64,000 bases of DNA from Primulina eburnea (lineage: Eukaryota; Streptophyta; Magnoliopsida; Lamiales; Gesneriaceae): the NCBI RefSeq assembly GCF_022965805.1, contig NC_133116.1, positions 3,906,001 to 3,970,000 of the forward strand, written 5' to 3'. Numbering within the stretch: position 1 is the stretch's first letter; the number at the start of each line of letters is the position of its first letter. A model generated the notes under the pieces. The model had not been told where the DNA came from, did not search any database, and saw only the letters and a list, made by a program, of their open reading frames with translations. Below, piece by piece: positions 1-10,742 of this stretch. Position numbers and translations under genes: made by a program.

Positions 1-342
1 TCATCCTCCGAATTAGAATGTATCAGCTCCGGCTTTTGTAAATGCACACCAGGTTTCAAAATGGTATCTTCAATTTCGTCATTAACTACAGATTTGGCAT
101 CACCAGAACCGGAAGACTACATCCGATCCCTTCCCGTTCATCTGGGTTAATTGTCATCTCAGGTTCCTTCAACAGAGTTATATCACTAAACCTCTCCTTC
201 TGTGGCTCTTCCCACATTTTCAACGTTAGATTTGGCTTCATTCCAAATCTTGAATATTTTTCATTACCATCATCCTCATTAAACAGTTTCGATTTTCGCA
301 AGATAACATCAGTAACATTGCTTTTACTCTCTTTGTATTTCG
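1..342 (-). other. Coding-like fragment at the left edge, unidentified
   Basis: On the minus strand, 342 down to 86 reads as a charged, protein-like frame (motifs NVTDVILRKSKLF, RFGMKPNLTLKM, FSDITLLKEPEMTINPDE) ending in a stop at 86-88. In another frame, about 121 down to 2, a second protein-like stretch continues (NDEIEDTILKPGV, HLQKPELIHSNSEDD). The two share a Lys-Pro/Leu-rich style and could be one gene broken by a frameshift or joined by an intron I cannot place. No start or upstream exon was found. I do not recognise the family; a nuclear-encoded organelle protein is a guess. Confidence 0.3.
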
Positions 343-928
343 CAAGATAGTATCATTGATCTACAGGATACATAAATGTGGATGGGATCAACCAAATTTT
401 CCTCTTCTGAGTATATGAAGAGTAAAGGGACAAGGTGATTCATGCAGTATCTCATCACGAGAATTTGATGATAGTGGTACGTGTTAGATATGCAAAATAT
501 CTCGTCTCCACAACTCAGTTTTCCAATTTTTGGGCTAGAGAATAGTACCTAATGTGATTATGAACATCGATTCATTTCTCTCCATGATCTTCCGTGAGAC
601 AATTTCGTATTGGAAAAATGGGTTGCGTATCCATTTAGAATATATAAAATAACCCGAATGAAATTATTTCTCGATTACAAAAAGAAATCAAATTTCGTTG
701 ATTTGAGAATTCTGATCATGGCTGTGTCACGGGTGACGTTAATGGTTAGTGACACAAATAGTGGCCAAATTTCATGATTATGTATCAACTCAAGCTACTC
801 CAAATCATCAATCAACACAACCAGAAACTACATCAAAATGTAAATACAAAAGACAGAAATGCTAATCACAGTATCTTACAATCAATTTTCAGAAACTGAA
901 ACTATACTTTCACAGTTCTTTAAAAAAA

Positions 929-2118
929 TCAACAGCCAAAGCATGCAAATAGTTTCTTAGGCACGCGACCCGTCGCACGGAATGTCGCAGCCGCCTCCTC
1001 CACCGTGTAAACAGCATGCTCGCAATCAGCTGCAACTGTCGCTCGCATTTCTTCAGCCGTTCTATGAGATATAGCCATCTTATTCTTCATATTTTCCCCG
1101 TACTTTGCCTTCTTCTTTTCAAAATTTTCCTGATTTTGGTTTATGAGTATGAGATAGAATTTTTACGTGTAAAGTTCACTCCAATGTAGTTAGACACAAT
1201 ATGAAACAATACTAAAACAATGAATCTGCTAGAACCAAGACAATCCCAAAGACTTTTAAGGATCCATACATAATCCCAACACTCAAAACTTATAGAGTCC
1301 CCACCTCGCTCCTCGCCAGTCTGTCCTCCTTCGAAAGTGATAATATATATTTTGAAATATATATATTTAATCTGAATTCTTGAAATTTTTTTTACCTCAA
1401 TTTGCTTGAGTTGAGCATCGATATATGCTCTTTTAGTGTTCTCCCATGCATCTATAGCAGCCAACTTTTTGTGAGCCCTGAGTAAAAGCTTTTCAAGCAT
1501 TAATATGTAATTATGAGCCATCAAGAAACAATTAGCTTATTTTTTCCCAAAAAAATAACTAGAAAATAGAGAATAAATTAGTGATGGAAACGACACACAA
1601 TTTTATGTGTGTGGTATGTGTATATATATATGTATATGTATGTATAACATATAATCATCAACATCAAGAAACCTACTTGGTATCTACTTTAGTTTTTTCA
1701 TTGTCTTCCCAAGCTTTAATCAAGGCCAATCTCTTCTCCGTTTCGACCCTTGCAAGTGTCGACTCTATTCAACAGAGCATCGAAATACATAATATTTAAA
1801 ACAAAAAATATAAAAATCAAGAAAAAACTTCTTCAAAAAAAAATATCAAGATAAAACCAAATCACCCATGCCTTCGCAATTCCTACTGATTTTTTCATCT
1901 CCATCCTCTACTGCTTCCTCTGAAAAAAAAAATCATTGAAAATTTAGGTAAAAGTCCTAATGATGACTCCTTAAAGAACAAACAAAATAAAAATAAATAA
2001 CTTGAAAACCTTGAGCTATGGGAGGAGGCTTCAAGGGTGAGTCTAAATCCTCCTCCTTGAGTAGTGAAACAAGTGCTTTTCCCTCGTCAACTTTCTTGGT
2101 TTCTTCTTCTGATCCCAT
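929..2118 (-). CDS. Remorin, plant plasma-membrane nanodomain protein, 5 exons
   Basis: Exons (minus): 2118-2010, 1919-1866, 1764-1677, 1477-1396 and 1129-929, all with GT..AG introns and closing phases; 177 aa. The N-terminal region is acidic and proline-containing (KEEDLDSPLKPPP). The remorin C domain follows from about residue 56: RVETEKRLALIKAWEDNEKT, then KAHKKLAAIDAWENTKRA, a coiled-coil region rich in Lys/Glu (FEKKKAKYGENMKNKMA), and the family ending RATGRVPKKLFACFGC. The Cys residues at the extreme C terminus fit the membrane-anchoring (RemCA) end that is S-acylated in characterised remorins. Remorins are plant-specific and bind the cytosolic face of the plasma membrane, where they organise nanodomains and affect plasmodesmata and microbe responses. 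Length is close to the usual 180-200 aa. The start codon at 2118 opens the conserved acidic N terminus. The specific orthologue is not assigned. Confidence 0.9.
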
Positions 2119-2205
2119 AATTAATCGATCGTTATATATATATATTTTTTGTGCTGTTTTTTGTTGTTTTCTCTACACTCCAACCAAAAGGAGTGACAAG
2201 TTCTT

Positions 2206-2213
2206 CTTATATA
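2206..2213 (-). promoter_or_regulatory. Putative TATA box of the remorin gene
   Basis: TATATAAG on the minus strand, 88 nt upstream of the remorin ATG. That is a sensible distance for a TATA box plus a short 5' UTR. It is the best match in this flank, but AT-rich DNA yields chance TATA motifs. Confidence 0.4.
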
Positions 2214-2219
2214 GAATTT

Positions 2220-3840
2220 GGAGGCAATGGTCGGATCCATCTCCACCTAATATTTAATAATAACTTAATATATCAGTTACAATTTTAAAATTACCATAAA
2301 GTATTGAAACCTTTAATCTACTTATATTATATAATATTAGGTCGGGATATATTTATATATATACGTTTTTCTCATTTACTTAAAATTGATGATACAACGC
2401 AACAATTTTAGCCCTTTTTAATATAAAAATTGTATCATGTTATTTGGTATATAGTTTGGTCTTCCTTGTGTTTTTGGATTATGGATGATAGTTTTTCTCA
2501 TAGGCAGCGAAACGAGGACATGGTTTTTTATTTTTTAAGATTCTTAGATTTTTTTTAAAATCCCCGAAATAGTTCGAGGTGAGTATGGAGATATTATAAA
2601 TATCTCCAATCCACCTCGAATGTTATAGTTATTAATATTAAAAATATTAATAATAATATTAGTATTATAATAATAATAATAAGTTTGGATTCGAAAAATT
2701 CGACAAATCACTTCAGTTTTATCTTATTAATATTTTTGAAACAGAGATTAAGATTTAATCAATATGAGTTCGGATTCGAAAATTTTTTGAAACGGGAAAA
2801 GTAAAAGATGGAGGTAGATAGGATGATAGGGACAAAAGATATAAATGACAAACCGTCTCATCCCAACGACATCTCTATTCAGGGGTTGAGTTTACATTAC
2901 CAAAGAAAAGCACATGGAAGAGACTGATATCCATTTAAGAAAATAAATAAATAGTATTTAATTAGAATAATAATTAGCAGGAACTAGGAAAGTGACAATT
3001 ATTACAATTCAATTCTGACACCATAGTCTCGTACGTTATTTTAAAAGAAAAATGATTAGAAATATTATCTCCATTTGTGTCCTTTGATTTCTTCGAAATA
3101 AATGCCAAATACGGTAGCTCAATAAATAAAAGATTGTAAATTCATATTTCAATAATCAAACTTTTTTCAGTTGGCGATTCTAATTAAGGATCTCTATTCT
3201 ATTTTTTTTTAAAAAAATCACTAAATTAAATATAAATATATTTGGGAACCATAAATCCGAAATGGGCAACTGATATAAACACTTGGTATTACATAATTTT
3301 TATTTAAAATATAATAAAAATCTTTTTTTTTTCTTTCAATTTTTTTTAAAACAAAAAACTTTGAAAAAAAATTTAATTTGGATAGGGGATAAATGTATTG
3401 AAATGGGAACACGACTTCAGGTGACTTTTACATTTAACCAACCGACCAAATCCTACTCAGACTTTGACGCGTTTTCAGATTTTTTCTTATAAAGGTTTGC
3501 GATGGTGACAAACATTTTGTACGAGTCATGGTCATTTGACCTAGATGAGAAGATAAACTGAGGGACGCGGACAAGTAGGTAATGATTTCAAGGAGAGTAT
3601 AACAAAAATCGTCTCTCAATGTATAATATCTCACGATTTTTTTATGAGAATTATGATTCATATAAAAATCGATTATACGACATCAGATATTATCAACTCT
3701 CGCCATCTCAAACCTTACCAACTCATATTTTTTTTGGTAAATTGATATATATTTTTTAAAATCAACCAATTTAGCATTAAACTTGAAACAAGTCAAAATA
3801 CACAGATTTGCTTATAAGCCGTGAACAAAAATCTTTATAC
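2220..3840. other. AT-rich intergenic spacer
   Basis: No credible gene on either strand. The DNA is very AT-rich with short homopolymer and (TAA)n-like runs (2640-2690). Open frames of 60-75 codons here have low-complexity composition and no domain character. Confidence 0.6.
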
Positions 3841-3849
3841 AAGATGTTT

Positions 3850-4870
3850 TCACCCTTAAATAAGCAATTCGAAGGCAAGATAAGAGCTATACCCCATTAG
3901 TTGTGAGTCGGCACTGTTGAACTTGGAAGCTCGAAAGTCTTGAACCCGATCGAGTTGATGGATAAAAGATACGATGACTTTGTCTTCAACAAAATGAAGT
4001 GAACCAGCTATGAATTTAGAGACATTATTCAAGTCGGTCTCGATAATTATCTTTTTCCATTGATATTTTTGAGATGGCAACACCAAGCTTGCTCTCTAAC
4101 TGCCAAAAACTCCGCTAAATGGGCTGAGAAAATACCATCCAAAAACTTGGACTGAGCTAGTAACACAAGTCCACGAGCATCCTTTGCAACCACACCAATA
4201 CCCCATGAAAGATCGACGCTTAAAACGAGATAATATCGGCCATAAAGCCGAAATTTCTTACGTACCCCTCCGACGCACCAAAGCAAAACCAAAGAGTTTG
4301 AAAGCTATGCTCTGGGAAAACATTGCAACACGGGAAGATGTTGTCAACTTTAATACCCCTCACAGCTAGATGAAAATGAGTTTGTATGATTGTGTGAATG
4401 GCTTTCCATAAAAAAATATTTGATCTTGCTTTGGATGTTTCAAGTGCCAAAGCTTTCGAAAGTACCGAGTGCTTCCTCCCGAGCTTATAACCATTGCCAG
4501 TGCCAACCCGATCTCCCATCGCCAAAAGATATCCCGATCTAACTGAGTAAACTCCATTTGAAGTAAAGTGCCAAATCAACTTATCAGTTCCAGACAAAGC
4601 GAAGATGGGAAACCTTCTAAATTCTTCAGTATCTATTTGCCAGAAATTTTGTTCGAGTAATGCCAATTCCAATATCCCAATTCTATTCGACGCTCACTCA
4701 CTTTCATATTTTCGAAACATGATGCTGCAATTGTAATAGGTTTAAAAGTGAGAGATCTCAAGAGCCAGGCATCTTTAAAAGCTCGATCGGACTGGATTTC
4801 CAGAAACAATCTGCCATATTCGTACGTAAGCCCTTTTGAAGCAAAACCCGACACACCCCATAACAAACTT
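3850..4870 (-). mobile_element. Decayed LINE (non-LTR) 3' fragment: zf-RVT and RNase H-like region
   Basis: Three overlapping minus-strand frames join into one degenerate reading: about 4866-4633 (KDAWLLRSLTFKPITIAASC), 4672-4220 (a zf-RVT-type segment with WHFTSNGVYSVRSGYLLAMG and FLWKAI) and 4292-3856 (an RNase H-like RVT_3 segment with WGIGVVAKDARGLVLLAQSK and AHLAEFLAVREQAW). Frame changes near 4650, 4270 and 4060 show it is not functional. Reverse transcriptase and endonuclease are absent, as expected for 5' truncation. No poly(A) tail or target duplication was found, so it is probably old. The RNase H-like end separates it from the L1-type copies at 30-55 kb, which stop after zf-RVT. 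Confidence 0.75.
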
Positions 4871-4993
4871 AGCCAAACATTATAATGATAATTTTTTTAT
4901 TCAATTAATTAAAAATATAACATATTGAAAACTAAAAGTTAAATATAATTCAAAATTTTTTGTTCGAGCTTTTGAGTAATCTAATTTTGTGTG

Positions 4994-5123
4994 AAGATTT
5001 ACAAGATAACATGAAAATCCAAGTTATTACCAGCATCGTATAATTTTAGTCATGCCTTTTTTCTCCTGATTATATATATGATGATGGCAATAACTTGGAT
5101 TTTCATGTTATCTTGTAAATCTT
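4994..5123. repeat. Perfect 35-bp inverted repeat with 60-bp loop
   Basis: Positions 4994-5028 and 5089-5123 are exact reverse complements over 35 bp, and pairing stops abruptly at both ends. It contains no coding frame. It could be a short foldback or MITE remnant, or a template-switch inverted duplication. Confidence 0.85.
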
Positions 5124-5151
5124 AATGGTGAATTTATAATCTCAAAAGTAG

Positions 5152-5236
<85 letters not shown>
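5152..5236. repeat. (AT)n microsatellite, about 85 bp
   Basis: Uninterrupted alternating A and T over roughly 42 dinucleotide units, directly upstream of the first defensin-like gene. Length may vary between individuals or be mis-assembled. Confidence 0.95.
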
Positions 5237-5237
<1 letters not shown>

Positions 5238-5273
5238 CGATTTTAATGGGAATATCGTGTTAAAAATAGGAGG

Positions 5274-5939
5274 ATGGGTGCTGTCAATCTAACGTTTTCC
5301 ATTGTCTTTGTCATATTAATTTTGTCAGGTGAATTCATTTCTTAACCCTTTAAATAATTATAACCAAATTTTTAAAAATATATTTATTATAAGTAATTTT
5401 AAAATATATTAAATCATCTTTAAATTTAAATTTTCGTTGCAGCCTAACTACATATATTAATATCCTTTCAAAATATATGTGTAATTGCATCATTTAGCTA
5501 GAACCATGATGTATCAAAGTAAGTACTTACGTTAAACGTATTTGATGACAATTACTTTCTCCCAAATTACATATCTAAATCAAACTTCTACATCTATGTT
5601 ATGAAATTATTATAAGTAAATATACTTATAACATAGCAGCAAACGTTCGATCCGACATATTCATTCAAAGGTAAATTGGATAAATATTATTTGGATTGCA
5701 TGCATGCAGGTGCGAGAAATTACATTTTGGAAGTGGAGTGCTCAAGGAATACAGAGGCACTTGCTCCCTTTGATAAGGATATATGTGAAATGGGGATTGG
5801 TGTGTGCGGAGAGAAGGTCTGCAACTTAGAGTGCTGCCGGATGAAGTGCTTGAGCAAGTATGAACGCCTTTACGCACAGGCGGCATGTGCGCCAATACCT
5901 GGATTTTCTCGCATGTGTACCTGTTATTTTTATTGCTGA
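5274..5939 (+). CDS. Defensin-like small cysteine-rich secreted peptide, copy 1
   Basis: Two exons, 5274-5328 and 5710-5939, with a GT..AG phase-1 intron of 381 bp; 94 aa. Exon 1 encodes a hydrophobic signal peptide (MGAVNLTFSIVFVILILSG). This one-exon signal peptide with a phase-1 intron is the usual architecture of plant DEFL genes. Exon 2 encodes the mature peptide with 11 Cys; ten of them match the neighbouring copy in spacing, including a C-x3-C-x3-CC-x3-C block (GVCGEKVCNLECC) and a closing C-x-C followed by one more Cys. Secreted DEFL peptides act in defence or in pollen-pistil and other cell-to-cell signalling; which applies here cannot be told. The exact DEFL subfamily is unassigned. 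The paralogue at 6936 shares intron position, exon 1 length (55 nt) and Cys pattern, showing a tandem duplication. Confidence 0.8.
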
Positions 5940-6059
5940 TTTATAGATTATGTCATTGGGAAAATAAAAAAATATATAAATGTTTCAAATAAATTATATT
6001 GATTAGAAAGTAAATATATATCTAACTATTGAATTTTTTTTTCTAGTTTACTATTTTAT

Positions 6060-6720
6060 TCATGCGTTTTACCAAAAATAGTAGCGGTGCAACTCAAATC
6101 TTTTAAATCATTCTACAGCTCAAGCACCGGTTCTTTCTGATTTTTCTATCTTGCAGAGATAATTATGTCACCTAACAATATCACTCTCAATAATTATACT
6201 TCTTGCAATCGGTGAGAATCGGCTACATAGCCTTGACACCGATACCAATTGTAGGACCAACGTACAATTTGCCGTTTTACCAAAAACTAGCTGCTGATAA
6301 TGGTGCAACTCAAATCTTCTGGTCGAAGTGGATTGTGCAAAGTATTGTAACAGTCAAAGTCTTCTAGTGATATCTTCTGCAAACAGAAGAACGAGATACG
6401 TAAAAGAGTTTTATCTTTCGAAGTTCTAGAAATAAGTCTTTGCGTGTTTACTTTCATGCAACCTCATATTATTGTTGCTGATCTTGGCCTACTGTTTTTC
6501 ATTAAATGTTTTGATTCACTGAGTTGTGTCTGACTATTTTTGCACTTACTTCAAAAGTGTCTTATGCGGATAAAAGAATTTATTCACACTTTTCATTCAC
6601 AACGAGTTTTAGTGGCTTTGGACCCTTATCAAGATTGTGCCTCAGACAACCCGTCTCTTAGGCTTTGCTTCCAGTCTGGACCTCATCACAAATCTTTATG
6701 TGTATGTGTGAAATTTTTAA
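6060..6720 (-). mobile_element. Possible LTR-retroelement remnant
   Basis: On the minus strand, a segment ending ...CTACA at about 6252 is followed by ATTGGTATCGGTGTCAAGG, which resembles a Copia primer-binding site next to an LTR end. A short direct repeat around GGTGCAACTCAAATCTT occurs at about 6085 and about 6303. No coding domain is left. It lies between the two defensin-like genes. This is weak, pattern-only evidence. Confidence 0.25.
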
Positions 6721-7167
6721 GCATAAATTTAAACAACATTTCCGATTTCACTTTAGATATTCGTAATTTAAGAATATAATCTATGTAATAACTTGAATTT
6801 TTTCAAGTTAAAGTTGTAATCTTGTGGTAAAAATAGCAATCATTAAAGAAAAAACACAACTATATATTATGGTACATCTATGTGATAAATATCGACAAAA
6901 TCTTGAATATTTTGAAAAATTGAAGCCATCTGAAAATGGGTGCTCTCAAACTAACATTTTACCTTCTCCTTGTTCTATTTTTTTCATTAGGTGAATCAAT
7001 TAATTTCTTCTCAATCTAAGATCATATCATCATAAGAAATTATTGACTTCGAAATATATTTCTTATATTTAAAATAATTCTCAAACATTTGATAATAGGA
7101 AGTTTAAGAAAAATATATATATAATAAAGAATAAAAACAAACATATTTCAGTGGTTGAAATGTCGGG

Positions 7168-7192
7168 AATTTTTTTTTTTTTTTTTTTTTTT
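7168..7192. repeat. Poly(T) tract inside the copy 2 intron
   Basis: A run of about two dozen consecutive T. There is no adjacent retroelement sequence, so it is treated as a simple repeat rather than a poly(A) tail. Confidence 0.8.
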
Positions 7193-7691
7193 GCTATTTG
7201 ACGATGGACTTAATTCTCAATGTTGTTATGTGCAATTCTTTGGTCGATAATTAGCTTGAAACATACAATATAATAATTTTCTCTAGATTGCATGGATATT
7301 TACCATGAAACCGATTGAACACACACATATATCTTTAAATCCGAATTAAACCAAAGTATTCAGTTTGGTTGGCTTTCGACCATATATATATCATCAGCTA
7401 TAACTTTTTACCACGATGATAGATACACGATCTCATGTACGCGCGCTTCTTGGTTGCATTGGAAAGAAAGTTGGAGGTGGAGGGGAGGAGCCAAGAAATA
7501 ATGGGTACGAGTCTTGAATCTGGCAAGCCGAAATTAGCAGACTGGTGTGTGATAGGGCTTGGAGTGTGTGGGGAGAGGGTTTGCAACGATGAATGTTGCC
7601 AGCAGAAGTGCTACGACCGCTATCGATCCGTCGATCCAAAGGGAGTTTGTATGTCGACGATAGGAATTCCAGTACGTTTGTGCAACTGTTA

Positions 7692-8209
7692 TGTGAAGGT
7701 GTGTCTCTCAAATTGGCACCAACATAAGGGACCTAACACAACTATCGATTGATTAAGTGATCTACCATACCTACCATGTCATGAATGACTTGGGACCCAA
7801 CTGTCAAGGGAAAATGACTTGGCATTAATCAGTGGAAGTAGTTGCGGTTAAGTTGGGAAAAAGGATGGAATACTTAAAGAGAGAATAACAGAAAAAACTT
7901 CACAGAAGACTTACACCGAGAAGTGAGATACACAAAATAGAGGAAGCTCAAGGAGAAGCGCAGTAGTCGTCAAAAGCTTCTGGGTTCATTTTTCTCTTCT
8001 TCTTGAGCGAACAAGCTCTGTATTTTGTAATTCATTGTTGTTGATAAATAAAGATTGGTTGCCCTCCCGTGGACGTAGACGAATTCCGTCGAACCACGTA
8101 AATACTCTTGCAATTTCTTTTACGTTGCGTGGAGTGTGTGAGTGTTGCATGTGCATGCTCTTCCCGTAAGTCCAAGAACGATCGATAGGAATCGGTTCGA
8201 ACCTTTACA
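7692..8209 (+). repeat. 5' LTR of the Copia element
   Basis: 518 bp, TG...CA. It contains an AATAAA-type signal around 8046 and a TACTTAAAG TATA-like motif near 7870, so promoter and poly(A) functions are plausible. It supplies the final codons and stop of the truncated defensin-like frame. Confidence 0.95.
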
Positions 8210-8317
8210 AGTGGCGCCCGTTATCCAGATGGAGTCAAAGGATATAAGGTATGGAATTTAGAAGCCACTGGACCGAGATGCTTCAATACCAGGGATATCA
8301 TTTTTGATGAAGGAAAG

Positions 8318-10174
8318 ATGGGATATAAACTGAAACATGAGTATACTGCCATGGATAAAGGCCAACATCAAACACAAATTGAGGTGGAGACCAACAATAA
8401 CTTTCCTCAAAAGGAAGCTGATGGTCTCATTGAAACTCAGATACAGACAGCAGAAAATGATCCACCAAACCATGAACTTCAAACTTATACCTTAGCCAAA
8501 GACAGAACAAGAAGAGAGGTAAGACCCCCACAAAGATATGCTCATGCGGACCTGACATGGTATGCTCTCACTGTAGCTGAAAAGGTGGAGTTTATTGAGC
8601 CATCAAACTATGAAGAAGCTGTCACATGCAAAGACAAAGAAAATTGGCAAGCTGCCATGGATGAAGAAATAAATTCTCTCATGAAAAACAACACATGGCA
8701 GCTAGTGGATAGACCAAAGGGACAAAGAGTACTTGGGTGTAAATGGATATACAAACTAAAAGAAGGCTTGCCAGGGACAGAAAATGTTAAGTACAAGGCA
8801 AGGTTAGTTGCAAAAGGATACTCCCAAAAGGAAGGATTAGACTTCAATGAGATCTTTTCCCCGGTGGTCAAGCACTGTTCCATAAGAATAATACTTGCCT
8901 TGGTAGCTCACTTGGATATGGAACTTGAACAACTCGATGTAAAAACAGCCTTCCTTCATGGAGAACTTGAAGAGATCATATATATGGACAAACCAAAGGG
9001 ACTACAAATAAAAAGGTCTGAACAGAAGGTTTGCCTTCTGAAAAAATCACTTTATGGGCTGAAACAAAGCCCAAGGCAATGGTATAAGCGATTCGATGAA
9101 TTCATGTCAAGAATAAGCTTTAAAAGAAGCAGCTATGACAGCTGTGTTTATTTCAAAAGAGAAGAAAATGGTGTGATGATTTACCTCCTATTATATGTTG
9201 ACGATATGCTCATAGCAAGTGTGAGCAAATCGGAAATACAAACACTAAAACAACAGCTTGGCTCAGAATTCGAAATGAAGGACTTGGGAAATGCCAAGAG
9301 AATTCTAGGAATGGAAATTACTAGGAAAAGGGAATGCAAAAGCCTGTTTTTATGCCAAGAATCATACATAAAGAAAGTGCTAAAACGGTTCAATATGCAT
9401 GAGGCTAAGGCAGCAATTACACCTCTCGGACAACACTTTAAACTCTCTGTGGTACAGTCACCAACAAGTGCAGAAGAAAGGATGAAAATGATGAATATTC
9501 CATATGCAAATGGAGTAGGAAGCATCATGTACGGTATGGTATGCACTCGACCCGACTTAGCACATGCAATAAGCTTGATTTCCAGATTTATGGCTGATCC
9601 AGGGGAAAATCATTGGGAAGCATTAAAATGGACATTGAGGTACTTGAGAGGAACATTGAATATGGGACTGATGTTTAAAAATCAGCATGAAAACTCAACA
9701 CAACCGCTGGAAGGATATGTTGACTCAGACTTTGCCGGGAACTTAGATACAAGAAAATCCATAACAGGATACGTTTTCACACTTTATGGCACTGCCATAA
9801 GCTGGAAAGCTTCACTACAATCTGTGGTAGCCCTATCAACAACTGAGGCAGAGTTCATAACTGTCACGGAGGCTGTTAAGGAGGCCATCTGGTTGAAAGG
9901 ACTGATAGCAGAGTTGGGAGTTCAACAAGAACAGATTGTAGTGAACTGTGATAACCAAAGTGCTATACACTTGTCAAAGCACCAAGTATTCCATGAGCGT
10001 TCAAAACATATTGATGTCAAGCTGCATTATGTAAGGGATATTATCTCTAAAGGAGAGATAAAACTTGAAAAGATAGCAACGGATGACAACCCCGCAGACA
10101 TGCTAACAAAACCACTGCCTATGGTCAAGTTCAGATATTGCTTGAACTTGATCAATGCGGTACCTCAGGAATAG
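8318..10174 (+). CDS. Copia pol remnant: integrase tail, reverse transcriptase, RNase H
   Basis: A 618-aa open frame; the same frame is open upstream to about 8231, where it encodes the end of integrase (GVKGYKVW, TRDIIFDE) without a start. The Copia RT domain spans about residues 105-350 (WQLVDRPKGQRVLGCKWIYK, QLDVKTAFLHGEL, catalytic YVDDML). RNase H lies at about 465-610 (VDSDFAGNLDTRKSITGYVF, LSTTEAEF, CDNQSAIHLSKHQVFHERSK, final DMLTKPLP). All RT and RNase H signature residues visible to me are present and there is no internal stop, consistent with a recent insertion. Expression would be unusual, because pol is normally made as part of a gag-pol polyprotein and gag is deleted. Confidence 0.9.
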   Translation: MGYKLKHEYTAMDKGQHQTQIEVETNNNFPQKEADGLIETQIQTAENDPPNHELQTYTLAKDRTRREVRPPQRYAHADLTWYALTVAEKVEFIEPSNYEEAVTCKDKENWQAAMDEEINSLMKNNTWQLVDRPKGQRVLGCKWIYKLKEGLPGTENVKYKARLVAKGYSQKEGLDFNEIFSPVVKHCSIRIILALVAHLDMELEQLDVKTAFLHGELEEIIYMDKPKGLQIKRSEQKVCLLKKSLYGLKQSPRQWYKRFDEFMSRISFKRSSYDSCVYFKREENGVMIYLLLYVDDMLIASVSKSEIQTLKQQLGSEFEMKDLGNAKRILGMEITRKRECKSLFLCQESYIKKVLKRFNMHEAKAAITPLGQHFKLSVVQSPTSAEERMKMMNIPYANGVGSIMYGMVCTRPDLAHAISLISRFMADPGENHWEALKWTLRYLRGTLNMGLMFKNQHENSTQPLEGYVDSDFAGNLDTRKSITGYVFTLYGTAISWKASLQSVVALSTTEAEFITVTEAVKEAIWLKGLIAELGVQQEQIVVNCDNQSAIHLSKHQVFHERSKHIDVKLHYVRDIISKGEIKLEKIATDDNPADMLTKPLPMVKFRYCLNLINAVPQE

Positions 10175-10224
10175 AAAAGGGTAGAAAATGGAGAGTAGCC
10201 AATCTTGAAGACAAGGTGGAGATT

Positions 10225-10742
10225 TGTGAAGGTGTGTCTCTCAAATTGGCACCAACATAAGGGACCTAACACAACTATCGATTGATTAAGTGATCTACCA
10301 TACCTACCATGTCATGAATGACTTGGGACCCAACTGTCAAGGGAAAATGACTTGGCATTAATCAGTGGAAGTAGTTGCGGTTAAGTTGGGAAAAAGGATG
10401 GAATACTTAAAGAGAGAATAACAGAAAAAACTTCACAGAAGACTTACACCGAGAAGTGAGATACACAAAATAGAGGAAGCTCAAGGAGAAGCGCAGTAGT
10501 CGTCAAAAGCTTCTGGGTTCATTTTTCTCTTCTTCTTGAGCGAACAAGCTCTGTATTTTGTAATTCATTGTTGTTGATAAATAAAGATTGGTTGCCCTCC
10601 CGTGGACGTAGACGAATTCCGTCGAACCACGTAAATACTCTTGCAATTTCTTTTACGTTGCGTGGAGTGTGTGAGTGTTGCATGTGCATGCTCTTCCCGT
10701 AAGTCCAAGAACGATCGATAGGAATCGGTTCGAACCTTTACT
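10225..10742 (+). repeat. 3' LTR of the Copia element
   Basis: 518 bp, matching the left LTR throughout by eye except for T instead of A at the last position. It is preceded by the purine tract AAGGTGGAGATT and followed by the target duplication TGTTA at 10743-10747. Confidence 0.95.

Larger units (their letters stand above)
7692..10742 (+). mobile_element. Ty1/Copia LTR retrotransposon, internally deleted and very young
   Basis: The element has two 518-bp LTRs (7692-8209 and 10225-10742) starting TGTGAAGG and ending CCTTTACA (final A is T in the right copy). It is flanked by a 5-bp target duplication TGTTA (7687-7691 and 10743-10747). A GTGGCGCCCGTTATCC stretch just inside the left LTR is the likely primer-binding site; AAGGTGGAGATT just before the right LTR is the polypurine tract. 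The interior is only 2015 bp. It begins with the last part of integrase (GVKGYKVW, then TRDIIFDE), followed by reverse transcriptase and RNase H. Gag, protease and the integrase core are missing. By eye the LTRs are identical apart from the last base, so insertion was recent. The element is non-autonomous and must have moved using proteins from an intact relative. Confidence 0.95.

Noticed and set aside
7168..7192. Retrotransposon poly(A) tail on the minus strand
   Set aside because: No LINE or SINE sequence next to the T run and no target duplication.
8258..9546. Minus-strand frames opposite the Copia pol gene
   Set aside because: Shadows of the RT frame with no domain motifs of their own.
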